Positions 1 to 35,467 of a DNA stretch of 64,000 bases are shown here, piece by piece. Below the pieces are notes generated by a model, which worked only from the letters and a program-made list of their open reading frames with translations, was not told the DNA's origin and searched no databases. The translations under genes and the position numbers were made by a program. Origin of the DNA: Sciurus carolinensis (taxonomy: Eukaryota; Chordata; Mammalia; Rodentia; Sciuridae); the NCBI RefSeq assembly GCF_902686445.1, contig NC_062218.1, positions 137,751,607-137,815,606 of the forward strand. The letters run 5' to 3'. Numbering within the stretch: position 1 is the stretch's first letter; each line of letters opens with the position of its first letter.

Positions 1-84
1 AGGGCCAGGTTCTTAGTAAAAGTGATCTCATTTGATACCAACAACAGCATTGTAAAGGAAGCATAGAGAAACTGAGTGTAACAA

Positions 85-580
85 TCTGGATCCAGAAATG
101 TCCCCTGAAAAGCTCAAATTTTTCAAGTACGATCCCCAATACAGTAAGATTCAGAGGTGGGGCTTTTAGGCAATGATGAGATTATGAGAGCTGTGACCTC
201 ATCCATGGATTAATTCATTTGATGGATTAACAATCAGAATGGACTACTGGATGATAACTGTAGGCAGGTGGGGTGTAGCTAGAGGAAGGTCGTCACTGGG
301 GGCATCCCCTTGGGGGTTATATCTTGTTCCTGGCTCCTTGCATGCACGTGCACAGGCACTCCCTTTTCTTTCTTTCTGTTTCCCAGTTGCCATGAGCTGA
401 GCAGCTTTCTTCCACCATGTCCTTCTTCCATGATGTTCTGCCTCACCTCAGGCCCATAGTAATGAAGATGGCTAACCACAGACTGAGACCTCTGAATCCA
501 TGAGACTAAAATACATTTTTCTTCCTCTAAGTTGTTCTTACTAGGATTTTTGGTCACAGTGATGAAAAGCTAACATATTG
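85..580 (+). mobile_element. Solo LTR-like element, MaLR-type (family not certain)
   Basis: This stretch in RAD50 intron 5 has the phrase order of an ERVL-MaLR-type LTR: a diverged start, 'AACTGTAGGCAGGTGGGGTG', 'TGATGTTCTGCCTCACCT', 'GACTGAGACCTCTGAA' and an end 'TTTGGTCACAGTGATGAAAA'. The same phrases recur in reverse at 56205-56640. No internal coding sequence is seen. The 92-residue open frame inside it (279-557, minus) is chance. Confidence 0.55.
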
Positions 581-700
581 AGGCTCAGAGATGTTAAGTA
601 ATTTACCTGACTTTTCACAGCTAGCTGATAAAAGAAGAAATTAACTCCCCTTAAAACTCCAAAGCCCATGCCCTACCCTCAATACTTTCTACAAAAATCA
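580..700 (-). repeat. MIR-like fragment
   Basis: GAGGCTCAGAGATGTTAAGT followed by a CACAGCTAGCTGATAA-type stretch is the antisense of the MIR core and tRNA-related part. Confidence 0.45.
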
Positions 701-800
701 TTCATTTGTAAGGTACTGTGAGTTATAGTATTGGAAGTACCATGTTTAAGAAGTAATTCTTAAAAGGTGAATTTATTTATTACTATTATTACTCATTATT

Positions 801-878
801 TTGTAGTGTTGCAGATTGAACCCAAGGTCCCACAGATGGTAATACAAGTACTCTACAAATGAACTATACACCCAGCTC
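801..878 (-). mobile_element. Degraded ID-type SINE
   Basis: The remains of an antisense ID unit are visible: GCAGATTGAACCCAAGG (B box) and CTCTACAAATGAACTATACA (A box), ending CCCAGCTC. Confidence 0.6.
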
Positions 879-879
879 T

Positions 880-24239
<23,360 letters not shown>

Positions 24240-24240
<1 letters not shown>

Positions 24241-24637
24241 ATGGAGTGGAATCGGGTTTCAGAAATGACAAAACTATTTTCCTAACAATAGAAAGGTTTC
24301 CTTTTTCACTCTTACTCGCTAATGTCCAGTGGTTTCCTTTGATCACATGGTGTTAATACGTCATTGCAACGGAATGTGTACCTGTATATTCTTACAGTTA
24401 AAAGAAACTCAATTTTAATTTCTAATTGACAGTGAAGCTGTAATTCACATAAATACAGTTTGAAGGCAACAGTAATTTTTTAGAGTGTAAAGGGGCTTTT
24501 AAGTCAATCTTGAGAACTGCTGTTGTAGACCAGAATCCGATGCTATGATAGGACTGTTGAGTGTTCTACAAATACATAGAATGTAAGGGAATCCAGTCCT
24601 AACAGCCTTCCACAGGAAAGAGATACCTTCCCTCCAC
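24240..24637. other. Intergenic, no recognised feature
   Basis: Composition falls back to AT-rich beyond the island. No gene or repeat was recognised. Confidence 0.4.
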
Positions 24638-24763
24638 CCTTGGTACCAAGGATTGGTACCTAGGGCTTCGCGAAATTGCTGAGGCTGGCTTTGAACTTGG
24701 GATCCTCCTGCCTCTGCCTCCCAAGCCACTGGGGTTACAGGCCCGTACCACTACACCTGGCAA
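24638..24763 (-). mobile_element. B1 SINE (7SL-derived)
   Basis: AAATTGCTGAGGCTGGCTTTGAA and CCTCTGCCTCCCAAGCCACTGG, ending ACTACACCTGGC, are antisense B1. Confidence 0.85.
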
Positions 24764-25229
24764 GGATAGATACCTTTAAAATAAGGGAAAGAGAAATCAC
24801 CCTCCGAAATTGAGAATATAGCTTTCTTGGAAACAAACCGCGGAAGGACACAACATGTAAGGACCTATAGGTAAATTTTTGAAAAAAAAAAAAAATTCTG
24901 GAAGACATTAAAATCAAAAACTTTAGGTTAATGTGATGATATAATTTGCTGCTGTCTGAGATGGCAAAATGTAGGGAATGCTGTCCAGTCACACAATCCA
25001 AAGAAAATAATGTACAGAACCTAATACATAAACCAAAAAATTTCATGTGTTTAGGAATGCAAGTGGGAAGGGCCAATGACAAGTAGTCACTTGGACTTAG
25101 TAAGAGGACAGGAACGTGTAAGTTATTACAAGAGATATTTAAAATTATCAATGCAACAAATTATATCAAATATATATATGAATATCTTAGTTGGCACACC
25201 AGTGTAATAAAACAATGGGAAAAATTAAA

Positions 25230-26160
25230 GACCCATTATCCCCAATTTTTAAAGTGGTAAAATACACATAAAAAAATTTAAAATCTTGACCATTTTAAGA
25301 ATATAACTCAGTGACATTAAATATATTCACAACATAGTGCAACCATCACCACCTTCCATCTTTCCATTTTGCAGAACTGAGTGTCTACACCCATTGAACA
25401 ATAACTCCATTTACCCTTCCTCAGCTCCTGGAAATCACCGTTCTGTCTCTATAATTTTTGACTATTTTTAATAGTCTTGTGGAAGTGGAATTACAATATT
25501 TGTCTTTTTGTGACTGGCTTATTTCACTGAGTATAATGACCTCAAAATTCATCTGTGGTGTTGCAATTGTTAGAATTTTAATCCCTTTTAAAGTTTAAGA
25601 TTCCATTGCGTGTACATATCTTATTTTGTTTATCCATTCATCTGTCCATGGACATTTGGGTTGCTTCCATGTTTCTGGTATTGTAAATAATGCTGTTGTG
25701 AACATGGATGTACAAATACCTCTTTGAGACCCTGCTTTCATTTCTTTTGGGTGTATACCCAAAAGTGGAATTGCTGGGTCATTCTTGATCAATCTTTTGA
25801 GGAACTGCCATCTTGTTTTTCACAGCAGCTGTAGCTTTTTACATTCCCATCAACAGTGCATAAGGGTTTCAATTTCTCAGCATCCTCACCCACACTTGTT
25901 AATTCTGTTGTTGTTGACTTTTTTTAAATACCAGTTATCCTAAAGAGTGTGAGACCGTATCTCATTTATAGTTTTAATTTGCATTTCAATAAAACAAATG
26001 ATTTCTGTGCTTATTGCCCATTCATATATCTTCTTTGGAGGAAGTTTCAAAGTCAAGTTTATTGACCCATACTTTCACACAGTAAAATTCACCCTTTCCC
26101 AGAGTACGGTTCCATGAATTTTGACAAATATAAAGATTCATTCCCCATCAAGACCATTGA
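25230..26160 (-). mobile_element. Old L1 3' fragment
   Basis: Antisense old L1: CATAGTGCAACCATCACCAC, CTTATTTCACTGAGTATAAT and an ORF2-end frame on the minus strand at 25595-25792. The last part, 26040-26160, may be a second piece. Confidence 0.8.
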
Positions 26161-26823
26161 GATAAAATTTGGGGGATACCAGAACATCAATAGGAAGAAA
26201 TAAAGCAAGTCCGCACCTTATTTTAACTTATTACTGTAAGTTCCAAGTAGATGGAGATCTAGATATTCTTTAAAGGAATGAAAGGTCAGAAATGTAATTA
26301 CTCCCACTTTAAAGGAGACTTGTGACTCAAAATAACAAGAAATTAGTAATGACTTGATTGCATGTCTCTGATCTCAATATGAAGTCCCCAACATCACCCC
26401 TTATGCTGTTTTGCTTAAAAAAAAAAAGTGGGGAAGAGAGAGAAACTTAACTTGAATCAAATCACACCTTTAGATTTAGCTTCCAGTTACCAGGAATTAT
26501 AAGGATTAAATTAACAACACTAAGGATGGAAAAACCAAATCCAGAAGATTGAACACATTATAAGACATTGGTCCAGGTTCTCAAGAGATCAGTGTCATTA
26601 AAGGAAAGACTGTTGTAGACTTTAAATAAAGAAATTTTTGAAATTAAAGAGATTTGAGGTAAATATTGTGTGGATGTATCACATGCTCCTGGTTTGCACA
26701 TAGACATGAGGAATTTGGGGGGAACACATTAGGAAATTTGAATGTAAACTTGAAACTAGATGATAAAATAGAAGTACTGTTAATTTTATTATATTAGATG
26801 TGAATTTAAGAAAACGTTGTTGA
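26160..26823. other. Intergenic, no recognised feature
   Basis: AT-rich; no gene or clear repeat was recognised. Confidence 0.4.
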
Positions 26824-26942
26824 GCTCGGGCTGTAGCTCAGTGCTAGAGTGCTTGCCTGGCATGTGTGAGGCACACTGGGTTTAATTCTTGGTACCACGT
26901 ATAAATAAATAAAATAAAGGTCCATTGACAACTTAAAAAAAG
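26824..26942 (+). mobile_element. ID-type SINE
   Basis: GGGCTGTAGCTCAGTGCTAGAG, GGTTTAATTCTTGGTACCAC and the tail AAATAAAATAAAGGTCCATT. Confidence 0.9.
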
Positions 26943-26944
26943 TT

Positions 26945-29030
26945 TTTGCTATGCAAGAAAACTATATTTTTGAGATGCATATGGAAGTATTAGAGATGAT
27001 GTCATACTGTCTGTTCAGAAAAACTTAGTGAGTTGAAGGGGGTGGAAAAGGACAGATTCCATTACGGTGGAGTGGGGTGGCATCAACTTTGTAACAATAG
27101 GAAACAATAAAATCAAGCCAAACTCTTTTGGGGTGGGAAATGTTTTCCAGTCAACACAACTAGATCCTCAAATAAAAAGAACTTAAAGGCAAATAAGTCA
27201 AGTCCCCACTTTTTAGTAAACTACTGACGTACTTTTGAAAAATGTTTGGTTTTGCTTGTAGGAAAATTAATGTAATGAAAAATAAAACCACCATAAGATA
27301 CTATCTTATACCTACTACAGAACTTCTTCATTCTTATAATACTTTTCAGCATAAATTCTTTTTCCATATTGGTTTGAGCCTTCTTTTGAGTAGTATTTTT
27401 TCGGTACATCTTTCTATAGAATTATTAATTTTCAAACTTTTTACATCATTTCCCTTTATGTATCTCTTGAAAATAGCGGATAGATATTTTTAATGCAATT
27501 TTATAGTATTTACAGATGAGCTTGTTTTCAACAATTCTGATTCCTGGTAAATTGGACTTATTTCTCATGTCTTACTTGGTGCTTTTTCTTGGCTTTTTTT
27601 TCTCTTCACCAGTTTTTTTAGATTAATTGAGCTTCTTTATTCCTTTGTTTTACTCCACTGGTTTGGAGAATATGCATTTTATTTCTGTGATTTTAGTTAT
27701 TACTCTTAATGTTTTCACATGACTATTTGAAGTATAAATTTAATATCCTTAGTATCCTTTTGAACATTACAGACTATAAAATGTGCCAACTCTGACTACC
27801 CACTCCATCTCCCACATTATCATTTGTGATTTTTGGTCCTTGTTGTCTTGAAATAAGGGACAATATAAGTTAAATATTTTATTTTTTAAACCAGCATTAC
27901 TTATTTAGGTTTATCAACACAGTTGTCAAACTCCAATTACCACTTCTTCCTTCTGGAATCATTCGCTTATTACATTCCCCAAACTGTAAAAGCCTGGTGC
28001 TAATGGACCTTCAGGTAAAGAAATCTATCTCACAATGCTGATGTCAGAATTAAAGTTATTTTTGTGAAAGTTCTTTATAAGTTGTAAACCAATAAGGTGA
28101 AAGGTGTCTCTTCTTTGTGTATTGAATATTTTCAGAGAATGATATGGTAAAGTGTAACTAAAACTCTAAAAATGATCATACAAATTCCCTAGCACAAGGA
28201 AATTTTTTTTTAATTCCACAACAAGGTTTCTGGTTGCATTATTCAATTTTATAATGCTAGAAAGAACACCAAAACCTTTAAGTTGGGGAGTGGTGAAATA
28301 AACTGTTACATCAGTTTCATCCAATAGCATGTAACCATCAAAAGAATAAGTAGGAAACTACCTATATACAAAACTTTATAGAAATACAAATAAGAAATAT
28401 TAATAAGCAAAAAAGATAAATGCAAACTGTACATAGTCATTGATTACAACACTGTAAGACTATCTATGTATGTATCAGTAAAGATTGGAAGAAGTCATCA
28501 AAAAAACATTTATTGTGCCAAGGGGAAATTCAGTGTGTGTTTTCCTATAACTTTTTTTGTTCAAAAATATTCTAATAAAGAAATGCTTGGGGATTAAAGG
28601 GATGGAGATTAAAATAGAGTCAAAAAGAAAAGGAGATGTAATCAGTTAACATTTAGTCATCACAAAAACTTTTGGGGATCATGCTCAGTTGATTGATTAG
28701 GATCAGTTCATGGAAAAGTCATTTGACCTTCAATGACTGCACACAGTAAAAACCACAGTTACCAGTTTAAAATGAAAAAAAAGATGTTGCCAATATGCAA
28801 ACCACTAAAAGAGATAAAGGTTTTAGGACAAAAGGATGAATGTTACCCACTAACATACCTTTTTGAACATCATTGTTTTAGACACATATTATTATATGTT
28901 ATGTTATATATTATACGTTTAAATTACATGTATTATTTCAATATGTAACATTATTATTAATGACATTATTCAAAGTCCTTTTTCTCTAAATTACATAATT
29001 ACCAATCATTCTTTAAAATTCAGAGTACTG
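26945..29030. other. Intergenic, no recognised gene
   Basis: AT-rich DNA with short chance frames only. No assigned repeat apart from homopolymer runs. Confidence 0.4.
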
Positions 29031-29158
29031 AGCTAGGGTTTTGGCTCAGTGGTAGAGCACTTGCCTGGCATGTGTGAGGCACTGGGTTTTATCCTCAGAA
29101 CCACATATAAGATAAATAAATAAAAATTATTGTGTCCATCTACAGCTAAGAAAAAATT
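29031..29158 (+). mobile_element. ID-type SINE
   Basis: GGTTTTGGCTCAGTGGTAGAG and GGCATGTGTGAGGCACTGGG, with tail ATAAATAAATAAAAATTATTG. Target duplication near-identical (GAGTACTGA) on both sides. Confidence 0.9.
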
Positions 29159-29627
29159 TAAAAATTCGGAGTACTGATTGCTAATTTCTGTCTATTCCCT
29201 TAATACAATGTGGATTTTTTAAAATGTCACAGTTGTTTACATTGGTTTGGTGTCTGTAACTGAGCCTTAGGGCTTTGCTCTGTTTTCCAAGAGTCCTGCC
29301 AAAGTTATTTCTGTTACTTCAATTTCCCAGCACAGGGAATAGATTCCTTCAATTTTCAGAGAATTCATATTAATTTGTTCAGCTAATACAACAAAGAACC
29401 TGCTTATTAATTTACTTATTTATTCAAGAAATATTAATTGTCTGCAGTAAGGTAGTCCTCAAGGAGAAGGAGATTAAATAAAAAACTTATTCTCAAGAAG
29501 CACAGTCTAGTGGAGAGGTGAAAAGGTCCCGTGCGTGGTATTCATGGAATACAAAGTCCTTTTAAATAATAATAGTAAAAGTAATCATTAACTTTTTTGA
29601 ATTTGCAGAGTCATCTCCCCCACGTAC

Positions 29628-29712
29628 ACACTTCTTATGCTGATGATTGAACCCAGAGTTTCAGCACATTCTAGGCAAGTTCTCTACTGACTGTGCTATA
29701 TCCCTGGCCCAC
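29628..29712 (-). mobile_element. Degraded ID-type SINE
   Basis: TGCTGATGATTGAACCCAGAG and CTACTGACTGTGCTATATCCC in antisense. Confidence 0.7.
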
Positions 29713-29729
29713 ACTGTTCTTTTAAAATA

Positions 29730-30590
29730 ACTTTCAAGTAATTTCAGATTCACAGAAAAGTTTCAAGAGTATTATAGAGAGTACCAGCGTACCCTGAACT
29801 CAGTTCCCCTGACGTGAACATTAGTATGGTACCTTCTTCCTAACTTAAAAAACCGGCATTGGTACTTTAGTAGACTCTTCAGGGTTTTTGTTTTGTTTTG
29901 TTTTTAATTTCCTTAGTTTTACCTACTGTTCTCCATCTGTTCCCGAATCTCATCCAGGATAGCATATTACATTCAGAGGCAGAGAAAAAGGAATATAATT
30001 TTGTGCACTCATATTCTAGGCAGCACTACTCACAAAAGGCAAAAGCTGAAAGCAACCAAAGTGTCCATCAGCTGACAAAGGGGTAGGACTGGGAAGGCAG
30101 CTCAGTGGTTGGGTGCATGCTTGGCACACTAGAGACCCTGAGTTCAATCCTCAGTGCCACCCAAACCCAGAACAGACAAATGGATAAAGGAAACCTGGTC
30201 TATACATACAATGGAAATTATTCAGTCTTAAAAAGGAAGGAAATTCTCACACATGCCACAGCATGGATGAACCTTGAGAACAGACATAACACTAAGTGAA
30301 ATAAGCATGTCACAAAAAGACAAACACTATATGATTATATGAGGGTCCTGGAGTAGTTGAATTCATAGAGACAGAAAGTAGAAGAGAAGTTGCCAGGCAC
30401 AGCAAGAAGTGGGGAACTGGGAGTTACTGTCCAATGTTAGCAGAGTTTGTTTTCCAAGATGGAAAGAGTTTGGAGATTTGTTGCAGAACATTCTAAATGT
30501 ACTTAACACTACTGAATTGTACACTTAAAAATGTATAAGAAGGTACATTTTGTTATATGTATTTTACCACAATTTTTTAAAATTCTAAAG
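29730..30590 (+). mobile_element. Old L1 remnants, the 3' part split by a SINE
   Basis: 29730-29880 is L1 3' UTR-like sequence in antisense (TTCAGATTCACAGAAAAGTTT). 30005-30590 is an L1 3' end in sense (GTGTCCATCAGCTGACAAAG, CTATATGATTATATGAGG, CTTAAAAATGTATAAGAAGG). Confidence 0.7.
30082..30168 (+). mobile_element. ID-type SINE
   Basis: GGGAAGGCAGCTCAGTGGTT and GAGTTCAATCCTCAGTGCCA. Confidence 0.8.
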
Positions 30591-30629
30591 AAATACAATT
30601 TTAAATAGGAAGTATTTTTTGTAACCAGC

Positions 30630-30720
30630 TTTTTTTTTTTTTTTTTGGTGCTGGGTATTGAACTCAGGGCCTTGAGCATGCAAGGCAAGCACTCTTCCAA
30701 CTGAGCTATATCCCCAGCCC
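30630..30720 (-). mobile_element. ID-type SINE
   Basis: Poly-T then GGTGCTGGGTATTGAACTCA and CCAACTGAGCTATATCCCCAG. TGTAACCAGC occurs on both sides as target duplication. Confidence 0.93.
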
Positions 30721-30721
30721 C

Positions 30722-31367
30722 TGTAACCAGCTTTCTAATAGAAACACATAGTTATATAGCAAATCATACTGCAAAATGGTACCCTGAAATCATCGACATT
30801 TGAAAATCAGATTTCAGACTTCTTTGACAAACTGGATGATCTGGCAATGCAAACCCAAGAGTGTCACACTTGAGTGCTGAGAGAGCAGCACCTGCTGCTT
30901 TGAGACACCATTTACATTTCCACCTTTCCCTTCTCACTCACTAATCCCCTAAAAATCTTGGTTGGTTGGTGAGTTTTCTCTTTCCCATTGAAGTATAGTA
31001 CATTGGCATCTCAATCTGCTACTTCCTCTAAGTGTGCAGCCCTATGATAGAATTTAACATTCAAACTTTAAGGTATTAGAATTATAAACTCTTCAGTGAT
31101 TTCCCTGAAAGCTTTATCTAAACCCACATTTCCTCAGGGTAGCCCAAAGGTGTTAGAGGGGAAGCAGAGAAAATACTTTCATTCCTTTTGGCAGAGAAGG
31201 CCCTGCTAGAACTTGATTTGTATTCCAAGGGCACCATTTTAAAAGACCCTTGATCCAAGTCTGCTATGATTTATAACTCACTACTACTAGATTCCCTGAA
31301 GTGAGCCAGTATCTCTCAGGTGTTCAAATCAGACATACCTAAGAGCCCCAGATTTCAGCAGGTTTGT

Positions 31368-31369
<2 letters not shown>
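30722..31369. other. Intergenic, no recognised gene
   Basis: Unassigned DNA; no repeat or coding signal was recognised. Confidence 0.4.

Positions 31370-31402
<33 letters not shown>
31370..31402 (+). repeat. (CA)n microsatellite
   Basis: An uninterrupted CA run of about 33 bp. Confidence 0.95.
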
Positions 31403-31403
<1 letters not shown>

Positions 31404-31436
31404 CCAGACATGGTGTGGGCAGATGCTACCAAAATG

Positions 31437-31652
31437 CTGGGGTTTTTTGTTGCTGTTGTTGTTGGTACCAGGGATTGAACCCAGGGGCACTTAACCCCTG
31501 AGCCACATCCTTAGCCTTTTTTATTTTTTTTTTATTTTGAAATAGGGTCTCACTAAGTTGCTGAGGCTGGCTTTGAACTTGCCATCCTCCTGCCTCAACC
31601 TCTCGAGTCACAGGGATCACAGGTGTGTGCCACCACTCCTGGCAAGCTATAT
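31437..31652 (-). mobile_element. B1-dID SINE
   Basis: GGTACCAGGGATTGAACCCA (ID), GTCTCACTAAGTTGCTGAGG and CCACTCCTGGCAAGC (B1). Confidence 0.9.
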
Positions 31653-31907
31653 TTTTATACAGCCAGGGCAAAGCTGGGATTATATACATGTTAGAAGAGT
31701 GTCTACCTCCTAGCTGCCTGTTTCTCGTGGAGAACAGCATCCAGCTTTGGAGAAGGGTTCTGAGTAGCATTATATGTTTGTTACCACCTACGTTAGATGC
31801 TCAAAATAGTTCTGAAGTCAGGCTTCCAGGCCACCAACACAACTACTTTGGGATGCAAATCGAAACCCTCCATTCCATTACGTGTGCCGGATCAAGAAAG
31901 AAGGATA

Positions 31908-33954
31908 TTTTTGGCCCCTTTGTCTAGTATGAAAAAATTGTATTTATTTGGGTTTGTGTCCGTGTCCTCTATTCTGTACCATTGATCCACCTTTCTATTT
32001 TGGTACCAATGCCACGCCGTTTTTGTTACTATTGCTTTGTAGTAGAGTTGAAGATCTGGTATTGCAATACCCCCTGCTTCACTCTTTCTGCCAAGGATTG
32101 CTTTAGCTATTCTGGGTTTTTTATTCTTCCAGATGAATTTCATAATTGCTTGCTCTATTTCTGTAAGGTACATCATTGGGATTTTAATTGGAATTGCATT
32201 GAATCTGTATAGCACTTTTGGTAGTATGGCCATTTTGACAATATTAATTCTTCCTATCCAAGAACATGGGAGATCTTTCCATCTTCTAAGGTTTTCTTGA
32301 ATTTCTTTCTTTAGTGTTCTGTAGTTCTCATTGTAGAGGTCTTTCACCTCTTTTGTGAGATTGATTCCCAAATACTTTATTTTTTTCGAAGCTATTGTGA
32401 ATGGGGTAGTTTTCCTAATTTCTCTTTCTGAAGATTCATCGCTTATATATAAAAATGCCTTAGATTTATGTGCATTGATCTTAAATCCCGCTACTTTACT
32501 GAATTCACTTATGAGATCTAAAAGTTTTCTGGTGGAATTTCCTGGTTCCTCTAAGTATACCATCATATCATCAGCAAATAGGGATAGTACTAGACAAAGG
32601 GGCCAAAAATATGCAATGGAGAAAAGATAGCCTCTTCAACAAATGGTGCTGGGAGAATTGGAAATCCATATGCAACAGAATGAAACTAAACCCATATCTC
32701 TCACCATGCACGAAACTAAACTCAAAATGGATCAAGGATCTCGGAATCAGACCAGAGACCTTGCATCTTATAGAAGAAAAAGTAGGTCCAGAGCTTCAAC
32801 ATGTCGGCTTAGGACCAGACTTCCTCAACAGGACTCCCATAGCACAAGAAATAAAAGCAAGAATTAATAACTGGGATAGATTCAAACTAAAAAGCTTTCT
32901 CTCAGCAAAGGAAACTATCAGCAATGCAAAGAAAGAGCCTACAGAGTGGGAGAAAATCTTTGCCAATCATACTTCAGATAGAGCGCTAATCTCCAGAATC
33001 TATTAAGAACTCAAAAAACTCTACACCAAGAATGTAAATAATCCAACTGACAAATGGGCTAAGGAAATGAATAGACACTTCACAGAAGAAGATGTACAAG
33101 CAATCAACAAACATATGGAAAAATGTTCAACATCTCTAGTAATAAGAGAAATGCAAATCAAAACCACCCTAAGATTCCATCTCACCCCAATTAGAATGGC
33201 GATTATCAAGAATACAAGCAACAACAGGTGTTGGCGAAGATGTGGGGAGAAAGGTACACTCTTACATTGCTGGTGGGGCTGCAAATTAGTGCAGCCACTC
33301 TGGAAAGCAGTGTGGAGATTCCTTAGAAAACTTGGAATGGAACCACCATTTGACCCAGCTATCCCACTCCTTGGCCTATACCCAAAGGACTTAAAATCAG
33401 CATATTACAGAGATACAGCCACATCAATGTTCATAGCGGCTCAATTCACAATAGCCAGATTGTGGAACCAACCTAGATGTCCTTCAATTGATGAATGGAT
33501 AAAGAAACTGTGGTATATATATATATACAATGGAATATTACTCAGCCATAAAGAATGATAAAATTATGGCATTTGCAGGCAAATGGATGAAACTGGAGAA
33601 TATCATGCTAAGTGAGATAAGCCAATCTCAAAAAACCAAAGGAAGAATGATATCGCTAATAAGTGGATGATGACACATAATGGGGGTTGGGAAGGGTTAG
33701 TGTTGGGGTTGGAGTTGGGTTTAGGGAGGGAGGCAGGAATGGAGGAAGGAAGGACTGTATAGATGGAGGGGAAGGGTGGGAGGGGAGGGGGGAAGGGAAA
33801 AAATGGCAGAATGAATCAAACAACATTACCCTATGTAAATTTATGATTACACAAATGGTATGCCTTTACGCCATGTACAGACAGAGAAACAACATGTATC
33901 CCATTTGTTTACAATAAAAAAAAATAAAATAAAATAAAAATAAATAAAAAAAAA
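31908..33954 (+). mobile_element. L1 insertion with inverted 5' part (twin priming)
   Basis: 31908-32588 is ORF2 sequence on the minus strand (reverse transcriptase region, from [10 protein letters not shown] to ILDKGAKN). 32589-33954 is the ORF2 C-terminus and 3' UTR on the plus strand, with a tail near 33915-33954. One 14-bp target duplication, AAGAAAGAAGGATA, encloses the whole unit (31894-31907 and 33955-33968). About 24 bp (ACTAGACAAAGGGGCC...) occurs in both arms at the junction. Confidence 0.93.
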
Positions 33955-33969
33955 AAGAAAGAAGGATAG

Positions 33970-34930
33970 GAGACCTAGAAGAGAGCCTCATTTGGTCTTT
34001 TCTTGAAAATAGAGGTCTGAGTGTAAGGAGCAAAGACTGATTCCCTTGAGTACACATGCTCATACATAGCCCACCCAAGGTGTGAAAGAACCTCTCATCT
34101 TAGCCTTGTGGGACACACGGGAAAGGCCATGCTCACGTGTTACGTGTCTGTGACAGATATTTATTGGTTACCTTCTCAGCATTCCTGGCCCTCTTACAAC
34201 TCCTAGGACCTCACATTCCTCAGCTGTGTGGTTTGGGGGAATGAAGTTTACCTCCAGCTCAGAGAGAACCAATGCGTATAGCTTATGTCCTTAGCCACAG
34301 TACAACGGTGAACACTTGACCCTTATCACAAAGCATCTAAATTGTTCTGAATGATTGGAAAAGCAAAACTGGCTTTTTTCCTGCTGCCAATGACAGGATA
34401 CATATAGATCCAGGAGTTCTGGCCTCATTTAGGGTCCACAGTGGGAGAGCTGCCTGAGAATGGAGTCAAGGAAGAGCTGCCAAAGTGAGCTTGACAGACA
34501 GGAGCCTCTGCCCCTATTACATGACCCAAATTCTCTGCTGATCTCTACCCTATTTGGATTACGCTTGGGGTCCCTGAGAACAGAAAGGATCCTAATCATA
34601 ACCCTATAGAACACAACTTGATCCTACCAAGTCAGTGATCTCTGCTTTAATCACTCTCTTCCCACTAGTCTTTTCAATTCTCTTTGAGACAGATCAACCC
34701 AGCCGCAACCACGGAAGAAGCTAGTTCATCTGAAAAATATTCCCATTCAGTATAAAATTCTGTTGAGTAGTTTCTATTTCTTTGTGTACACCTCTTTTAA
34801 GAAGAAATTAAATCTTCTGATTTTAACTAATGCAAAAGTGAGACATTGATGAATATCAACCTACAAATTTTCATTTGTCATAGAAAATTTTTTTAAAGAG
34901 GGAGAAGCAGGGATTTTTAAAAAGATAAGT
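33970..34930. other. Distal IL5 upstream region, no recognised gene
   Basis: Unassigned DNA upstream of IL5; no gene or repeat recognised. Confidence 0.4.
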
Positions 34931-34932
34931 CA

Positions 34933-35130
34933 GGCAATCCCAGCTCTTTGGGAGACTGAGGCAGGTGATCATGAGTTCAGAGTCAGCCCGGGCAACTTAG
35001 CAATACTGTTTTAAAGGAAAAAAAAATAAATTAAAAATTTTGAAAAGTTGGGCAAGTACTTCAGTGGTAGAGCACCTTCCCTAGCATACAGAAGCCCCTA
35101 GGTTCCATCCTTAAAACTGGAAAAAAAATA
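34933..35130 (+). mobile_element. B1-dID SINE upstream of the IL5 promoter
   Basis: B1 part CAATCCCAGCTCTTTGGGAG, ID part ACTTCAGTGGTAGAGCACCT and TAGGTTCCATCCTTAAAACT. It ends about 75 bp before the GATA site and about 150 bp before the predicted start. It is fairly diverged. Confidence 0.8.
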
Positions 35131-35194
35131 GATAAAAAATAAATTTATTTAAGATACAGGACATTGGAAACATTTAGTTTCACTGTTTGCCATC

Positions 35195-35280
35195 ATTAGG
35201 TATTCTCTATCTGATTGTTAGAAATTATTCATTTCCTCAAAGAGAGAGAATAAATTGGTTGAGGATGCAATCTCGTGCTA
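35195..35280 (+). promoter_or_regulatory. IL5: IL5 proximal promoter: GATA site, CLE0, TATA-like element
   Basis: This proximal region resembles the known mammalian IL5 promoter. CTATCT at 35207-35212 is an inverted WGATAR site, the place where GATA3 acts in Th2 cells. ATTATTCATTTCCTCA at 35224-35239 is CLE0, a combined AP-1/Ets/NFAT-responsive element. The AATAAATT near 35250-35257 serves as the TATA-like box. From the human 5' UTR length (about 44 nt) the start should lie near 35280; this is inference. Confidence 0.8.
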
Positions 35281-35323
35281 AGCTCTTTCACTGCCAAAGA
35301 CAAACAGTGAACACTTCAAAGCC

Positions 35324-35467
35324 ATGGGGATGCTGCTGCACTTGAGTTTGGTAGTTCTTGGAGCTGCCCATGTTTGTGCACGGGCCTTGGAAATTCCCAT
35401 GAGTACATTGGTAAAAGAAACTTTGACACTGCTTTCCACTCATCAAACTCTACTGATAGGTAACGAG
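35324..35467 (+). CDS. IL5: IL5 exon 1 (coding part)
   Basis: This exon has 48 codons: the signal peptide, the short N-terminal segment and helix A ([16 protein letters not shown]). The start is the first ATG after the predicted transcription start and matches other IL5 N-termini, although its context (GCCATGG) also looks strong by itself. The donor GTAAGT is at 35468. An extra Cys (residue 18) lies inside the predicted signal peptide. Confidence 0.97.

Noticed and set aside
31892..33558. Two opposite L1 ORF2 frames as two separate insertions
   Set aside because: A single pair of 14-bp target duplications encloses both and the arms share the junction sequence, so one twin-primed event fits.
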